Assembly: GCA_026636295.1 (NCBI GenBank)
Contig: CP089463.1
Span: 620,001 to 684,000 of the forward strand
Reading direction: 5' to 3'
Length of the DNA stretch: 64,000 nt
From: Medakamo hakoo
Lineage: Eukaryota; Chlorophyta; Trebouxiophyceae; Coccomyxaceae
Shown here: piece by piece, positions 1 to 8,322 of the stretch
How the letters are laid out: each line of letters starts with the position of its first letter
Numbering within the stretch: position 1 is the stretch's first letter
Notes under the pieces: generated by a model
The model's input: only the letters and a program-made list of their open reading frames with translations
Databases searched by the model: none
Told to the model about the DNA's origin: nothing
Position numbers and translations under genes: made by a program

Positions 1-548
1 TTCAGGGCGTCCGCCGCGCCCAACACCGCTCTCTCAGCGGGGCCGACGGGGCGCAAGCCCTGGCCGAGCAGGACCTCGTAGGCCAGGACCAGGGCCACGG
101 CCCGGGTCAGGCGCGGGTGGGCGGCCAGGAGGGGCGTGCCGTCCAGCGCCGCGCCCAGCGCCGCGCTGTGCTGGAGCGTGCGCGCGGCGACCGCGTGCGT
201 CGCGCCCGGCGCGACGTTGCCCGGAGCGAGGGTCAGGCTTTTTAGGGCAGAGCCTTTGGCTTTGCCTGCCGCGGCGGCGAGGAGGCGGGCCACCGCGGCC
301 GCGGCCTGGCGGTCGACGGGCGAGGCGGGCGCCCAGGGCTTGGCCGGGGTGGTCGGCGCCGCTGGTCCGACGGCGACGGCGGCTGGGGCACCGCCACCTC
401 CCCCGCCCGCCCGACGCGGCCAGCCCTTTTTCTTCTTTCGTTTCTTGGTGGTGGGCTTGTCCAGGCCGTTGCCGCCGCCTGGGCCACCAAGGCGAGGCGC
501 GCCCGGCCGGCGCAGGAGCGAGGGCTTCTTTCGTGAAGAGCCCACCAT
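1..548 (-). CDS. NSUN5: NSUN5/RCM1-like 25S/28S rRNA cytosine-C5 methyltransferase, N-terminal part
   Basis: The reading frame is open from an ATG at 548 down to the window edge, so about 182 N-terminal residues are present and the SAM-binding catalytic half lies outside. Residues 35-40 form a basic KKRKKK stretch, as expected for a nucleolar protein. Further on, the segment with ARTLQHSAALGAAL, LLAAHPRLTRAVALVLAYE and VLLGQGLRPVGPAERAVL resembles the helical N-terminal region of NSUN5/Rcm1, where the lines read roughly 'ALV..TL....VL..LL...HPRL...LVYDLL.GKG'. Family members methylate one conserved cytosine in large-subunit rRNA. The gene is divergent from the mitochondrial gene starting at 666. 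The call rests on the N-terminal region only, since no catalytic motif is visible here. Confidence 0.6.
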   Translation of the reverse strand, partial: MVGSSRKKPSLLRRPGAPRLGGPGGGNGLDKPTTKKRKKKKGWPRRAGGGGGGAPAAVAVGPAAPTTPAKPWAPASPVDRQAAAAVARLLAAAAGKAKGSALKSLTLAPGNVAPGATHAVAARTLQHSAALGAALDGTPLLAAHPRLTRAVALVLAYEVLLGQGLRPVGPAERAVLGAADAL

Positions 549-665
549 GCGGTCGGGGCCGTGCCGTCGACGTGCCGGACTGGAGTGTGAACTGAGCGCA
601 CAGGCGGGGGGCGCGCACACACTGGTTCGTTTCTTTCCCTCCGCCCCAGCCGCTGACGCGCCATC

Positions 666-2086
666 ATGCAGTGCGCGGGCCGCGCTGGGGCCGTCGCCAT
701 GGTGGCCGTCCGCCGGGCCAACCTGGCCGGCGTGCGGTGCGCTGCCGGCGGCGCGGCGCCGACCGCGTCGACGTCTTCGTTTGCGTCCGCCCGCGCGCGC
801 CAGTTTTTGCCCGACCGGTCGCACGCGGGGCCGGCCTTCACGCGCGGCTTTGCTGCGCAGGCGTATAGTGAGGTGCGTGAAGCATGAGGCGTCAGGGCGT
901 GGAAAAGTGGACAGCGGCGCTCCTGACGACCCCCCGTAGCTCACGCGCGCCGATGCTCGCCCGTCCGCCATCCCCCAAAAAACAAACACACACTCCCACC
1001 CTCCATCCCCACCAAAAAAACAAACAGCAGGCACCCTGGTGGGCCGGCCTGCGCGACACGCTCTCCCGCGCCGCCGCCAAAGTCAATGAAGGCCTGCCAC
1101 CCGGTTTGAAGAGGAGGCCGCCGCCGGTCCGCCGGCGTGCAACCTCCATCCTGCCGCCGCCGGGGTCGCCGCCCGGCACGGCGACCCGCGTCCTGGCCCT
1201 GCACGCCGACGCGTTCTGGCAGGCGCACGGGCCCAAGGTGCTCGGCGTCGCCGCCGGGGCCGCCGCCTACGGCGCCTGGAAACTGACGGCCGCGGGCGCG
1301 CGCGCGCTGCTGCTGCCCGCGGGCGAGACGGCGCTGTCCGCCCCGCAAGCGCTCGGCGCGGCCGCGGCCGCCGTCGGCCTGGTCGCCGCCGGGGCGGCCG
1401 CGTTTCGCGCCAGGTACGCCCTCCCGCCCGACGCCGTCTACCGCCGCGCCCTGGCCCGCCTCAACGCCGACCCGGGCGTGCTGGAACTGTTGGGCGCACC
1501 CGTGGCCGGCGCGCCCGCCCGGGCCGTCGTCCAGACGGGCGGCGGCCTGCGGCTGCGCGGGGCGTCCGCGCCCGGCGGCGGCTGGTGGGGCGTCCCCCTC
1601 CCCACCGCCCGCCCGCGCCGGGTGCACATGGTCTTCCCCCTGGCCGGCCCCGCGCGCCGCGGCCTGGCCGCCGTCGAAGCCAAAAAGAGGCACGGCCGCA
1701 TCGAGTTTCGCGTCTTGGCCGTGGACGTGCCCGTCGAACGCGCCGGCGTGCCCTGGGGCAAGGGCGCGCCCGGCGGCGCGTCCGCGCCCGCGTCCCCGTA
1801 CTGGGAGCACCGCCTGTTTTTGGAGGGCGACGACGCCGCGTACGGCCGCGGCCACGTTTTTGAGTCGCTGAGAGCGCCTTTCGCCCAGACGCTCGCCCTG
1901 CGCCGGGCGCAGGACGAGGAGGACGACCTGGACGACGCCGTCGACGCGGCGGCGGTGGCGGCGGCGGAGAGGGCCGACCGCGCCGCCGCCCTGCTGGCGA
2001 GCGAGGGCCAGGTGCCGGACGGCTCGGCCTGGTGGTGGCTGCGGCGGCGGTGGGGCAGCAGCAGCGGTGGCGCGGCCAAGAGTTGA
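666..2086 (+). CDS. TIM21/Coa1-like mitochondrial inner-membrane protein
   Basis: Two exons: 666-872 and 1028-2086 (421 aa). The donor is GAG|GTGCGT. The acceptor is a CAGCAG tandem, so exon 2 may start at 1028 or 1031. Exon 1 encodes an Arg/Ala-rich, acid-poor leader (MQCAGRAGAVAMVAVRRANL), typical of a mitochondrial presequence. Two Ala/Gly-rich hydrophobic stretches lie at roughly residues 140-195. They are followed by a domain starting AVYRRALARLNADPGVLELLG, which resembles the TIM21 and Coa1 pattern of a conserved helix and then 'LG.P' and beta strands (VHMVFPLAGPARRG, EFRVLAVDVPV). TIM21 links the TOM and TIM23 complexes; Coa1 helps cytochrome oxidase assembly. The C-terminus has an acidic patch (DEEDDLDD). 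Mitochondrial location is likely; the exact family member is uncertain. Confidence 0.6.
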
Positions 2087-2218
2087 GGGTGGGTTGTGAG
2101 TGTGTGTGTGACATCCGAGAGAGTTAGAGGCGCGTCCGTGTTTTTTTTTCTGCGTGAGGCACGGGCAACGGCGTGGAAACGGGCTACTGAAAACAATTCT
2201 ACAACAGGGCTGGTGCAC

Positions 2219-3817
2219 CTAGCGGCGGTGGGTGTGGTGGTGGTGGCCGTGGCCGTGGCCGTGGCCGCGGCCGCCGCTCCCGCCACCGCCTCCCATCGGC
2301 TGTGGCACGACTTGGACGATCCGCCCACCGGGCGGCGCGAGGACGGGCGGGCCGACGCCGTAGCTGTCCCGCGGGCGTCGCGGCGGCGAGGGCGACCGGC
2401 GGCGGTGGCGGTAGTGGTCGTCGTGGCGCGACCGGTGCGAGGAGGGGCGGCGGCGGCGGCCGTCGTCTTCGTCTTCGTCGTCGCAACGGCGGTGGTCGCG
2501 GTCGCGGCGGCGCGGCGGGGACGAGTGGCGGTGGCGGTCGTGGCGGTAGCGGTCGTGGTCGCGCGAGTGCGACGGCTGGCGCGGCGGCGACGGCGTCCGC
2601 CGCCGGCCGTCCCTGCCGCCGTCCCGCGCAGGCGTCACGGCTCGCAGTGGAGGCGGCCCGGGCGGCAGTGGCGGCGGCGCCTCCGTCGGCGGCGGCGGCG
2701 GCGGCGGGCGGTCGCAGCGGGGGTGGCGGCTCCCACCACCACCGCCGCCGGCCGGCCTCGCGGCCACGAGCAAGCGCTCGAGGTCGTCGTCCGGGTCGCC
2801 CGGCGGCTGCGGCGCGGCCGCCGCTTCGTCCTCTTCATCTTCCTCGTCGTCCTCGTCGTCGATGAGCCTCAGGCCGACCGCCGCCAGGACGCGGGCCGAC
2901 GGCGTGGCCGCCGCGGCCGCGACGGCCTCGGCCGCGCGGCGCGCCTCCTCGTCCGCGGCCGCGGCGGCCGCGCGCGCGGCCGCGTCCGCTTCCGCCGTCG
3001 CCCGGGCGGCCGCAGCCCGGACCGCGTCTTCGGTCGCCACCGCCGCCGCCGCATCCAGGAGGGCCAACTCCCGCTCCAGCGCGGGCGCGGGCAAAAACTT
3101 GCGGTCCTTCCAGAGGTTCAGGACCTTGACGACCGCGGCGCGCGCCGGGTCGGCCGCGTCGCCACGCCCGCCCGCCGCCACGCCCGCCGCCAGGCGGCCC
3201 AGGGCGGCGTGCGCGGCGGACCGCAGGCGGGACCCGACCTCCGCAGGCGGCCCGCCGGGCCGGCCAGCGGCCAGGGCGGCCCGCAGCAGGGAGTCGACGA
3301 GGTACAGGAGCGTGACCCGGCGGTCCGCCGCGGCCGCGGCGTCGACGGCGGCCAAGACGGCCAGGATGACGGCGGACGGACCCGCCGACGTGCCGGCCAG
3401 GGTCAGGGCGGCGGCCGTCGCGGCCGCGATGGCGGCCTGCGACCGGTCGAGGGACGCGAGGCGCGCGCCGAACGCACTCGCCGCGGCCGCGGCTTCCGCC
3501 TCGCCCGCCGGCGGATGTTGAGGAGGAGGCGCGGCAGCGGCTTTCGCATCCTCGTCTTCGCCGTCTGAGAACACGGGGTCGGGCACGTCCGCGTCCGCGG
3601 CCCAGGCCGGGCTGGCCGCCGTCGGCGGCGCGTGGTGGGTGGGCGGCGGGTTGTTGGGTGGAACGCCGCCGTTGTCTTTGCTTGGCGCCGCCCGCTCGAC
3701 CGCCAACTCCTCGTGCGGTGGATCCGGCTGGGCGGCGGCCGGCCGGCCGCGCTTGGCAGGCGTGGCGCTGGCCGGCCGCGCGGCCGCCGCCGCGCCCGCC
3801 CGCTTGCGAGGAGGCAT
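2219..3817 (-). CDS. CID-domain, RS-rich nuclear protein (HUA2-like)
   Basis: A single-exon gene of 532 aa with ATG at 3817. Residues about 110-250 form an alpha-helical domain with RVTLLYLVDSLLRAAL and AAVVKVLNLWKDRKFLP. These match the RNA polymerase II CTD-interacting domain of the plant HUA2/HULK group, where the lines are 'DRRL.L.YLVDSI' and 'LKVLRLW.ERK.LP'. An acidic run (DDEDDEEDEEDE), polyproline and a long Arg/Ser/His/Asp-rich tail follow, ending in GHGHGHGHHHH. That suggests a role in co-transcriptional pre-mRNA processing in the nucleus. No PWWP domain is visible at the N-terminus, where only a basic PRKRAG segment is seen, unlike HUA2. The gene is convergent with the TIM21-like gene and divergent from the TUTase gene. 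Confidence 0.72.
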   Translation of the reverse strand: MPPRKRAGAAAAARPASATPAKRGRPAAAQPDPPHEELAVERAAPSKDNGGVPPNNPPPTHHAPPTAASPAWAADADVPDPVFSDGEDEDAKAAAAPPPQHPPAGEAEAAAAASAFGARLASLDRSQAAIAAATAAALTLAGTSAGPSAVILAVLAAVDAAAAADRRVTLLYLVDSLLRAALAAGRPGGPPAEVGSRLRSAAHAALGRLAAGVAAGGRGDAADPARAAVVKVLNLWKDRKFLPAPALERELALLDAAAAVATEDAVRAAAARATAEADAAARAAAAAADEEARRAAEAVAAAAATPSARVLAAVGLRLIDDEDDEEDEEDEAAAAPQPPGDPDDDLERLLVAARPAGGGGGGSRHPRCDRPPPPPPPTEAPPPLPPGPPPLRAVTPARDGGRDGRRRTPSPPRQPSHSRDHDRYRHDRHRHSSPPRRRDRDHRRCDDEDEDDGRRRRPSSHRSRHDDHYRHRRRSPSPPRRPRDSYGVGPPVLAPPGGRIVQVVPQPMGGGGGSGGRGHGHGHGHHHHTHRR

Positions 3818-3972
3818 TCAAAGAGAGGAAAAATGTTCGCGTCTGGCGAAAGAGAGAGAAAAGTTTTGTAGGACACTGGTTTTTTTGTCTTTGCCTCTTG
3901 CCCTGGCGCAGGGGTGGGGTGGGGGGTCCCCAGTTCACACACCGGCGCGGGCACGCACGCCCTCCACCACCA

Positions 3973-6054
3973 ATGGGCGACGACACCGAGCTCCAGGCCG
4001 CCCTGCGCCAGCTGCGGATGGAGGCTGACGCGCGCGCCGCTGCTGGCGTCGAGCGAATGCAGCCTGCGGGAGGCCCGCCGCCCGGCCTGGGCGGCCCACG
4101 CCCACCTGAGTCGGGCCAGGCTTGGGCGGGGAGGCCACCACCGCCGCAGAGCGACGACTTTTTTGGGCTGTGGGGTGAGTTGTTAGGGGTGGCGAGGGCG
4201 CTCGATCGGGTCTCGACCTGGCCGGGGCCCCGTTCTCTCACGCCTCGTCTCCCCTTGCACACAGGCGCCACGCCCGGCCCGCCGCCGCCCCCGCCACAGC
4301 ACCACGCCCTGCCCAACGGCCGGCCCATCGGCCCCCCACCGGGCTTTGGCGGACCTCCATCGTCGTCGTCGTCTGCCGGGCCGCCGCCGGGTTATCATGC
4401 CCACGCCCACGCCCACGCCCACCCGCCTTTCCACCACGCACCGCCACCCCCTCCGCCTCCACCTCCTCCACCGGCAGCAGCGTACGGCCACATGGCCGCC
4501 CTGTTTGGTGGCGTGGGCGGCGGCGGTGGCGGTGGAGGCAGCGGCGGGAGTGGGCACGGCCCGCGGGTGATGACGGCGGACGAGGTGGAAGCGGGGCAGC
4601 GCGCGGCGGCGGCGGCGGCGGCGGCCGCCAGCGCTGCCGGCCGCCCAGGCCACCCGTACGGCCCGCCGCCGCCTCCGCCTGGCGCGTGGCCTGGCCCGTC
4701 GGGCCGCCCCGCCTGGCCGCCGGGTGCGGGCGACCTGCGCGGGCCGCCGCCGCCGCCACCGCCCCACCAACCACCACCCCACCACCTGCCCGCCTGGGGC
4801 GGCCTCGGTCCGGGCCTGCCGGGGACGCCGCCGCCAGGCGGCTTGCGCCCGGGCGCGCACATGCTGCCCCCGCCGGGCCAGGCGCCTGGACCAGCGCCCG
4901 GTGCTGGGCCGCCCTTCCCGCCGCCCCAGGCGCCGCCGCCGCTGCCCATCCCGATGGTCGCCGCGCGCACGCCGCCGCCCGTCCGCCCGCGCGCCGGGTT
5001 CAGGCCGGGCGCACGCCCGCGCTGCGACATGGCGGCGTTGAACGAGGAACTCCTCGCCTTGGTCGCCTCCGTCCAGCCGACAGCCGCCGAGATCGAAGCC
5101 CGGGACGCGGCCTTCGCGGCCGTCAAGGACGCGCTGCGCGCCACCTGGCCGGCCGCGCGCGTGGAACTGTTTGGGTCGTGCGCCAACGGCCTGTCCGTCG
5201 CGGCGGCCAACGACATCGACGTGTGCCTGGTCCTGCCTCCCGGCGTGGCGGACGACACGCCGGGCAAGGCCGACGCGGTCGAGCTGGCGGCGGAAGCGTT
5301 GAGGGGCGCCGGCTTCACGGACATGCTGGCCCTGCCGCGCGCGCGCGTCCCCGTCGTCAAGTGCGTCGCGCCCGGCCCCGCCAAGACCAAGGTCGACGTG
5401 ACGGTCAACAACATGCTGGCCCTGCTGAACACCCGCCTGCTGGCGACGTACGTCGCGCTCGACCCCCGCCTCGCCCAGCTGTGCCACGTCATCAAGCACT
5501 GGGCCAAGCGGCGGTCCGTCAACGACCCGTACCGCGGGACGCTGTCGTCGTACGCGTACGTCCTCATGTGCATCCACCTGCTGCAGACGCGGTCCCCGCC
5601 CATCCTGCCGGTCCTGCAGGGCGGGCCCGGCGTCCCGCCGCCCACAGTGAAGACGGCCGTGGGGCGGTGGGCGGTGGAGTACTGCGATGACGTGGCGTCC
5701 CTGCGCGGGTTTGGCGACGCGAACACCGAGTCGCTCGCCGACCTGGTCTGGGCTTTTTTCGAGTACTGGGCCTGGCGCCACGATTACAGTGGGTCCGTCA
5801 TCTCCGTCCGCCTGGGCGGCTGGCTGACCAAGGCCCAAAAGGACTGGACGCGCCGGGTCGGGAATGAGCGCCACCTGCTGGGCATTGAAGACCCCTTTGA
5901 AGTGTCGCACGACCTGGGGCGGACCATCGACCGGGCGACGGCCGGCGTCCTGCAAAAGGAGTTTGAGCGGGCGGGCGGGTTGTTGCGCGACCATGCCGGT
6001 CCCGGGCCGCCGACGGCGAGGCTGATGGAACCGTACCGGGCCGGGAAAAGCTGA
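3973..6054 (+). CDS. URT1: Terminal RNA uridylyltransferase (URT1-like non-canonical nucleotidyltransferase)
   Basis: Exons 3973-4174 and 4265-6054 give 663 aa. The 90-nt intron is a multiple of three and stop-free. The first 320 residues are low-complexity Pro/Gly/His/Ala. The catalytic core follows: ELFGSCANGL near residue 370 (GS motif), NDIDVCLVL near 383 (two metal-binding Asp) and KVDVTVNN near 443 (third Asp). Next come LAQLCHVIKHWAKRRSVND, GTLSSYAYVLM and a PAP-associated region ending near 'IEDPFEVSHDLGRTI'. Such enzymes add uridines to deadenylated mRNA or small RNA 3' ends in the cytoplasm. A long disordered N-terminus ahead of a C-terminal core is the URT1 layout rather than HESO1. 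The catalytic residues are all present. UTP preference cannot be read directly. Confidence 0.85.
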   Translation: MGDDTELQAALRQLRMEADARAAAGVERMQPAGGPPPGLGGPRPPESGQAWAGRPPPPQSDDFFGLWGELLGVARALDRVSTWPGPRSLTPRLPLHTGATPGPPPPPPQHHALPNGRPIGPPPGFGGPPSSSSSAGPPPGYHAHAHAHAHPPFHHAPPPPPPPPPPPAAAYGHMAALFGGVGGGGGGGGSGGSGHGPRVMTADEVEAGQRAAAAAAAAASAAGRPGHPYGPPPPPPGAWPGPSGRPAWPPGAGDLRGPPPPPPPHQPPPHHLPAWGGLGPGLPGTPPPGGLRPGAHMLPPPGQAPGPAPGAGPPFPPPQAPPPLPIPMVAARTPPPVRPRAGFRPGARPRCDMAALNEELLALVASVQPTAAEIEARDAAFAAVKDALRATWPAARVELFGSCANGLSVAAANDIDVCLVLPPGVADDTPGKADAVELAAEALRGAGFTDMLALPRARVPVVKCVAPGPAKTKVDVTVNNMLALLNTRLLATYVALDPRLAQLCHVIKHWAKRRSVNDPYRGTLSSYAYVLMCIHLLQTRSPPILPVLQGGPGVPPPTVKTAVGRWAVEYCDDVASLRGFGDANTESLADLVWAFFEYWAWRHDYSGSVISVRLGGWLTKAQKDWTRRVGNERHLLGIEDPFEVSHDLGRTIDRATAGVLQKEFERAGGLLRDHAGPGPPTARLMEPYRAGKS

Positions 6055-6191
6055 AACCCGGCTTTTTTTTCATCATACCACGCCGCCTGTTGAGGAGCGC
6101 TAGAAGCGCACGGCTGTAGGTGGTAGGAGGAGTTTTTTTTTGCTTGCAAAGCATAATGACACACACCCGCTCCCACCCCGCCCGCTCTGCC

Positions 6192-6734
6192 TCAGGCACG
6201 CTTTTTCCCCAGGACGTCGATCGCCTCCTCCTGCAGCCGCGTCGCGTCCCACACGTAGCCCTCTGCCTCCAGGACATCCTTCTTCTTCTTGAGGCCGGTC
6301 AGGAAGTTCTTCACCTTCAAGTGCTCCTCGACTTCTTTCGCGCGATTGATGCACTCCTGCACCGTCAGGCTCGCCGCCTTCGCTATCTCGTCTTCCTCCG
6401 CGTCGTCCGACCCGCCCAGCTTGGGGCGCTTGGCGTCACCGCCGCCGCCACCGCCACCGTTGGCGGAGGACCCGGCCGAGCCGCCGCAAGCGCGGGCGCG
6501 GGCGCGGGCGTGGGCGCGGCGGGTGCTGTGCCTGAAGTGCTGGAGTCGCGGCGACCGGAAGTCCGCCAGCGCCAAGGACGCGGCTGCCGCGGCCGCCGCG
6601 GCCAAGCCGGCCCGCGGCGCTCCCAAGGAGCGCGCTGCCCCCCCGTACGTGTCGCCACCTCCTTTGCGCACGCTCTCCTTCCCCCCTCGCCCCGTCCCCT
6701 CTTTTCCGCGTTCTGCTGGTGGGCCTGACCCCAT
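6192..6734 (-). CDS. Unknown small protein, C-terminal helical region convincing
   Basis: An ATG at 6734 gives 180 aa, but only the C-terminal half looks clearly coding. The part from about residue 90 is acidic and then helical: KRPKLGGSDDAEEDEIAKAA, ECINRAKEVEEHLKVKNF, LKKKKDVLEAEGYVWDATR, ending LGKKRA. Third codon positions there are almost all G or C. The KRPK and KKRA groups could be nuclear signals. I do not recognise the family. The N-terminal half is Arg/Gly/Ala-rich and lies antisense to exon 1 and intron 1 of the plus-strand gene at 6349-7616. The start is therefore doubtful, and an upstream exon or a shorter model is possible. It is convergent with the TUTase gene. Confidence 0.42.
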   Translation of the reverse strand: MGSGPPAERGKEGTGRGGKESVRKGGGDTYGGAARSLGAPRAGLAAAAAAAASLALADFRSPRLQHFRHSTRRAHARARARACGGSAGSSANGGGGGGGDAKRPKLGGSDDAEEDEIAKAASLTVQECINRAKEVEEHLKVKNFLTGLKKKKDVLEAEGYVWDATRLQEEAIDVLGKKRA

Positions 6735-7616
6735 CTCTCACCACCACACCACCTCCCCAACCACAACCCACTCCGATCTGCAGGGAGAAGAAACGGGCTC
6801 ACTGGACCTTCGCCACGTATGACGTCCGTAAGGCGTACATCCACACCAACAAGTTCGCCCCCGGGTGAGTCGTCGCGGTGGTTGGAGTAGGAGAGTGAAG
6901 CCTTGTCCTCCACTCATCCTCACACCACCTCCCCGCCCCGCTTCCATCCTTCTTCACACACACAGCACGTGCGTCCGCGCCACCCACCGTAATGCCCGGC
7001 CGAAGGCGGGCATCATCAACCGCGTCAACGAGGACTCCACCATCGACCTGTGGCTGCCGATCGGCACCTTGAAAGACCGCGACCCAACCAAATGGATCAA
7101 AGACGCCGCCGCGACCCGCATCGTCACGAGCTCCACAATCCCCACGCGGAACCAGAGAACTCCGGCTTGGGAGGTCCAGGAGACTATCCTGGAACGCCGC
7201 CGCCTGGAGGTCGGGTACGAGCGCGGTCGGGCGATGCCCCTCACCGCCTCAAACCAACAACCACAACACAAAAAAATTAACACGCTCCACCGGCCGCTTT
7301 CCAAACGCACAGCATGGACGTCAAGTACTCGTTCCTGAACGACGACAAGACGTACAAGATCGTCCACATCGACAAGAACGGTGAGCGGAAGCGCCAGGCT
7401 GTCATCTACGTCTTCTTGTACCCGGCCAAGCGCGTCGCCGAGCACTATCGCGCCCTCAAAGCGTGGCGCGCGGCCAACCCGGACATCGAAGACGAGGACG
7501 AGCCCATCTTCTACACGGATCGCCACTTCAAGAAGACGAAACCGGGCACCACCCTGGAATGGTCCCCCTCCACGAAGTACGCCATGCCGCACAAGCTGGA
7601 GCCGGCGGAGGAGTGA
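6349..7616 (+). CDS. Unknown conserved-looking protein, four exons, all introns phase 2
   Basis: Proposed exons are 6349-6644, 6784-6864, 6966-7214 and 7313-7616 (309 aa). All three introns are phase 2 with GTACGT, GTGAGT and GTACGA donors and CAG acceptors, and the reading stays open, so exons 2-4 are well supported. Recognisable text includes EKKRAHWTFATYDVRKAYI, AGIINRVNEDSTIDLWLPIG, MDVKYSFLNDDKTYKIVHID and AVIYVFLYPAKRVAEHYRAL. The last 200 residues look like a compact charged globular domain. I do not recognise the family and give no function. Exon 1 (Ser/Pro/Ala-rich, ending AAAAKPARGAPKERAAPP) is the weak part, because its 5' half is antisense to the minus-strand gene ending at 6192. 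Confidence 0.6.
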
Positions 7617-8322
7617 GCCCTCCAAAGCACACACAAAAAAAATGAAAAAAAATGCCCCCCCCCCCCCCCCCCCTCCCCCCTCCCCCCTTCCCTCCCTCCC
7701 TCCCTCCCTCCCTCCCTCCCTCCCTCCCTCCCTCCCTCCCTCCCTCCCTCCCTCCCTCCCTCCCTCCCTCCCTCCCTCCCTCCCTCCCTCCCTCCCTCCC
7801 CTCCCCCCCGCCCCCCCTTGCTTTCCCGGCGCGTGCGGAGCTCTGCTCCTGTGTGCTTTCTGTGGTGCGTGCGTGTGTGTGTGTCAAAAAAGAACTCTTC
7901 TATGCTTGTTTTCACTCGCTCTCCCGCCACACCACCTCGCCGTGCGGCGGCGGGTGCGGCGGGTGCGCCCGGTCCGGCATCACCGCCGCGTCCGCCGGGG
8001 AGAGGGGTTGTGTGTCTTCTCTCGTCCCCCCCCGTTCCTTGTCCCGCCCGCTGCGTCCCGTGCCTGCGCATGCGGTTGAGGGGAGTAGAGCGGGTGTGTT
8101 TGTGTCGTTTGAACAGGCCGCGTGGGCCTTCTCTCAGTCGATGTTGCACGCCCTTGCTCCATGCCCCCCTCACACACCAGGCGGTTGGGGGTGGCCGTTT
8201 TCCACCTCACTCGCCACGCCCACCGGCGCGCTTTACGCACCGCCGGTCTCTCTCTTTGCTCCCTTCACGCAAAAGCACACACACAGAGGCCCCCCCTCCC
8301 CCCGGCCGCCGCCACGCCGGCT
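7617..8322. other. Gene-free stretch with simple repeats between convergent genes
   Basis: About 700 bases separate the stop of the unknown plus-strand gene and the stop of PsbY on the minus strand. It contains a 19-C run, a 28-copy TCCC array and a short GT run near 7866-7884. I see no protein with a plausible start and no RNA gene. It is presumably two facing 3' UTRs plus spacer. Confidence 0.6.
7655..7800. repeat. Poly-C run followed by (TCCC)28 microsatellite
   Basis: Positions 7655-7673 are 19 consecutive C. Positions 7689-7800 are 28 uninterrupted copies of TCCC, with C-rich imperfect units on both sides. The minus strand therefore carries GGGA repeats, which can form G-quadruplexes. 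It lies downstream of both flanking genes. Perfect units suggest recent slippage, and the copy number may vary between strains or be an assembly estimate. Confidence 0.95.

Noticed and set aside
136-939. A 267-residue plus-strand frame at the left end
   Set aside because: It is antisense to the NSUN5-like gene and then runs through the TIM21-like exon in the wrong frame.
3658-3972. Upstream in-frame extension of the TUTase gene
   Set aside because: It overlaps the divergent HUA2-like gene's first codons and reads Arg/Pro/Ala noise. The ATG at 3973 starts cleanly after an A/C-rich leader.
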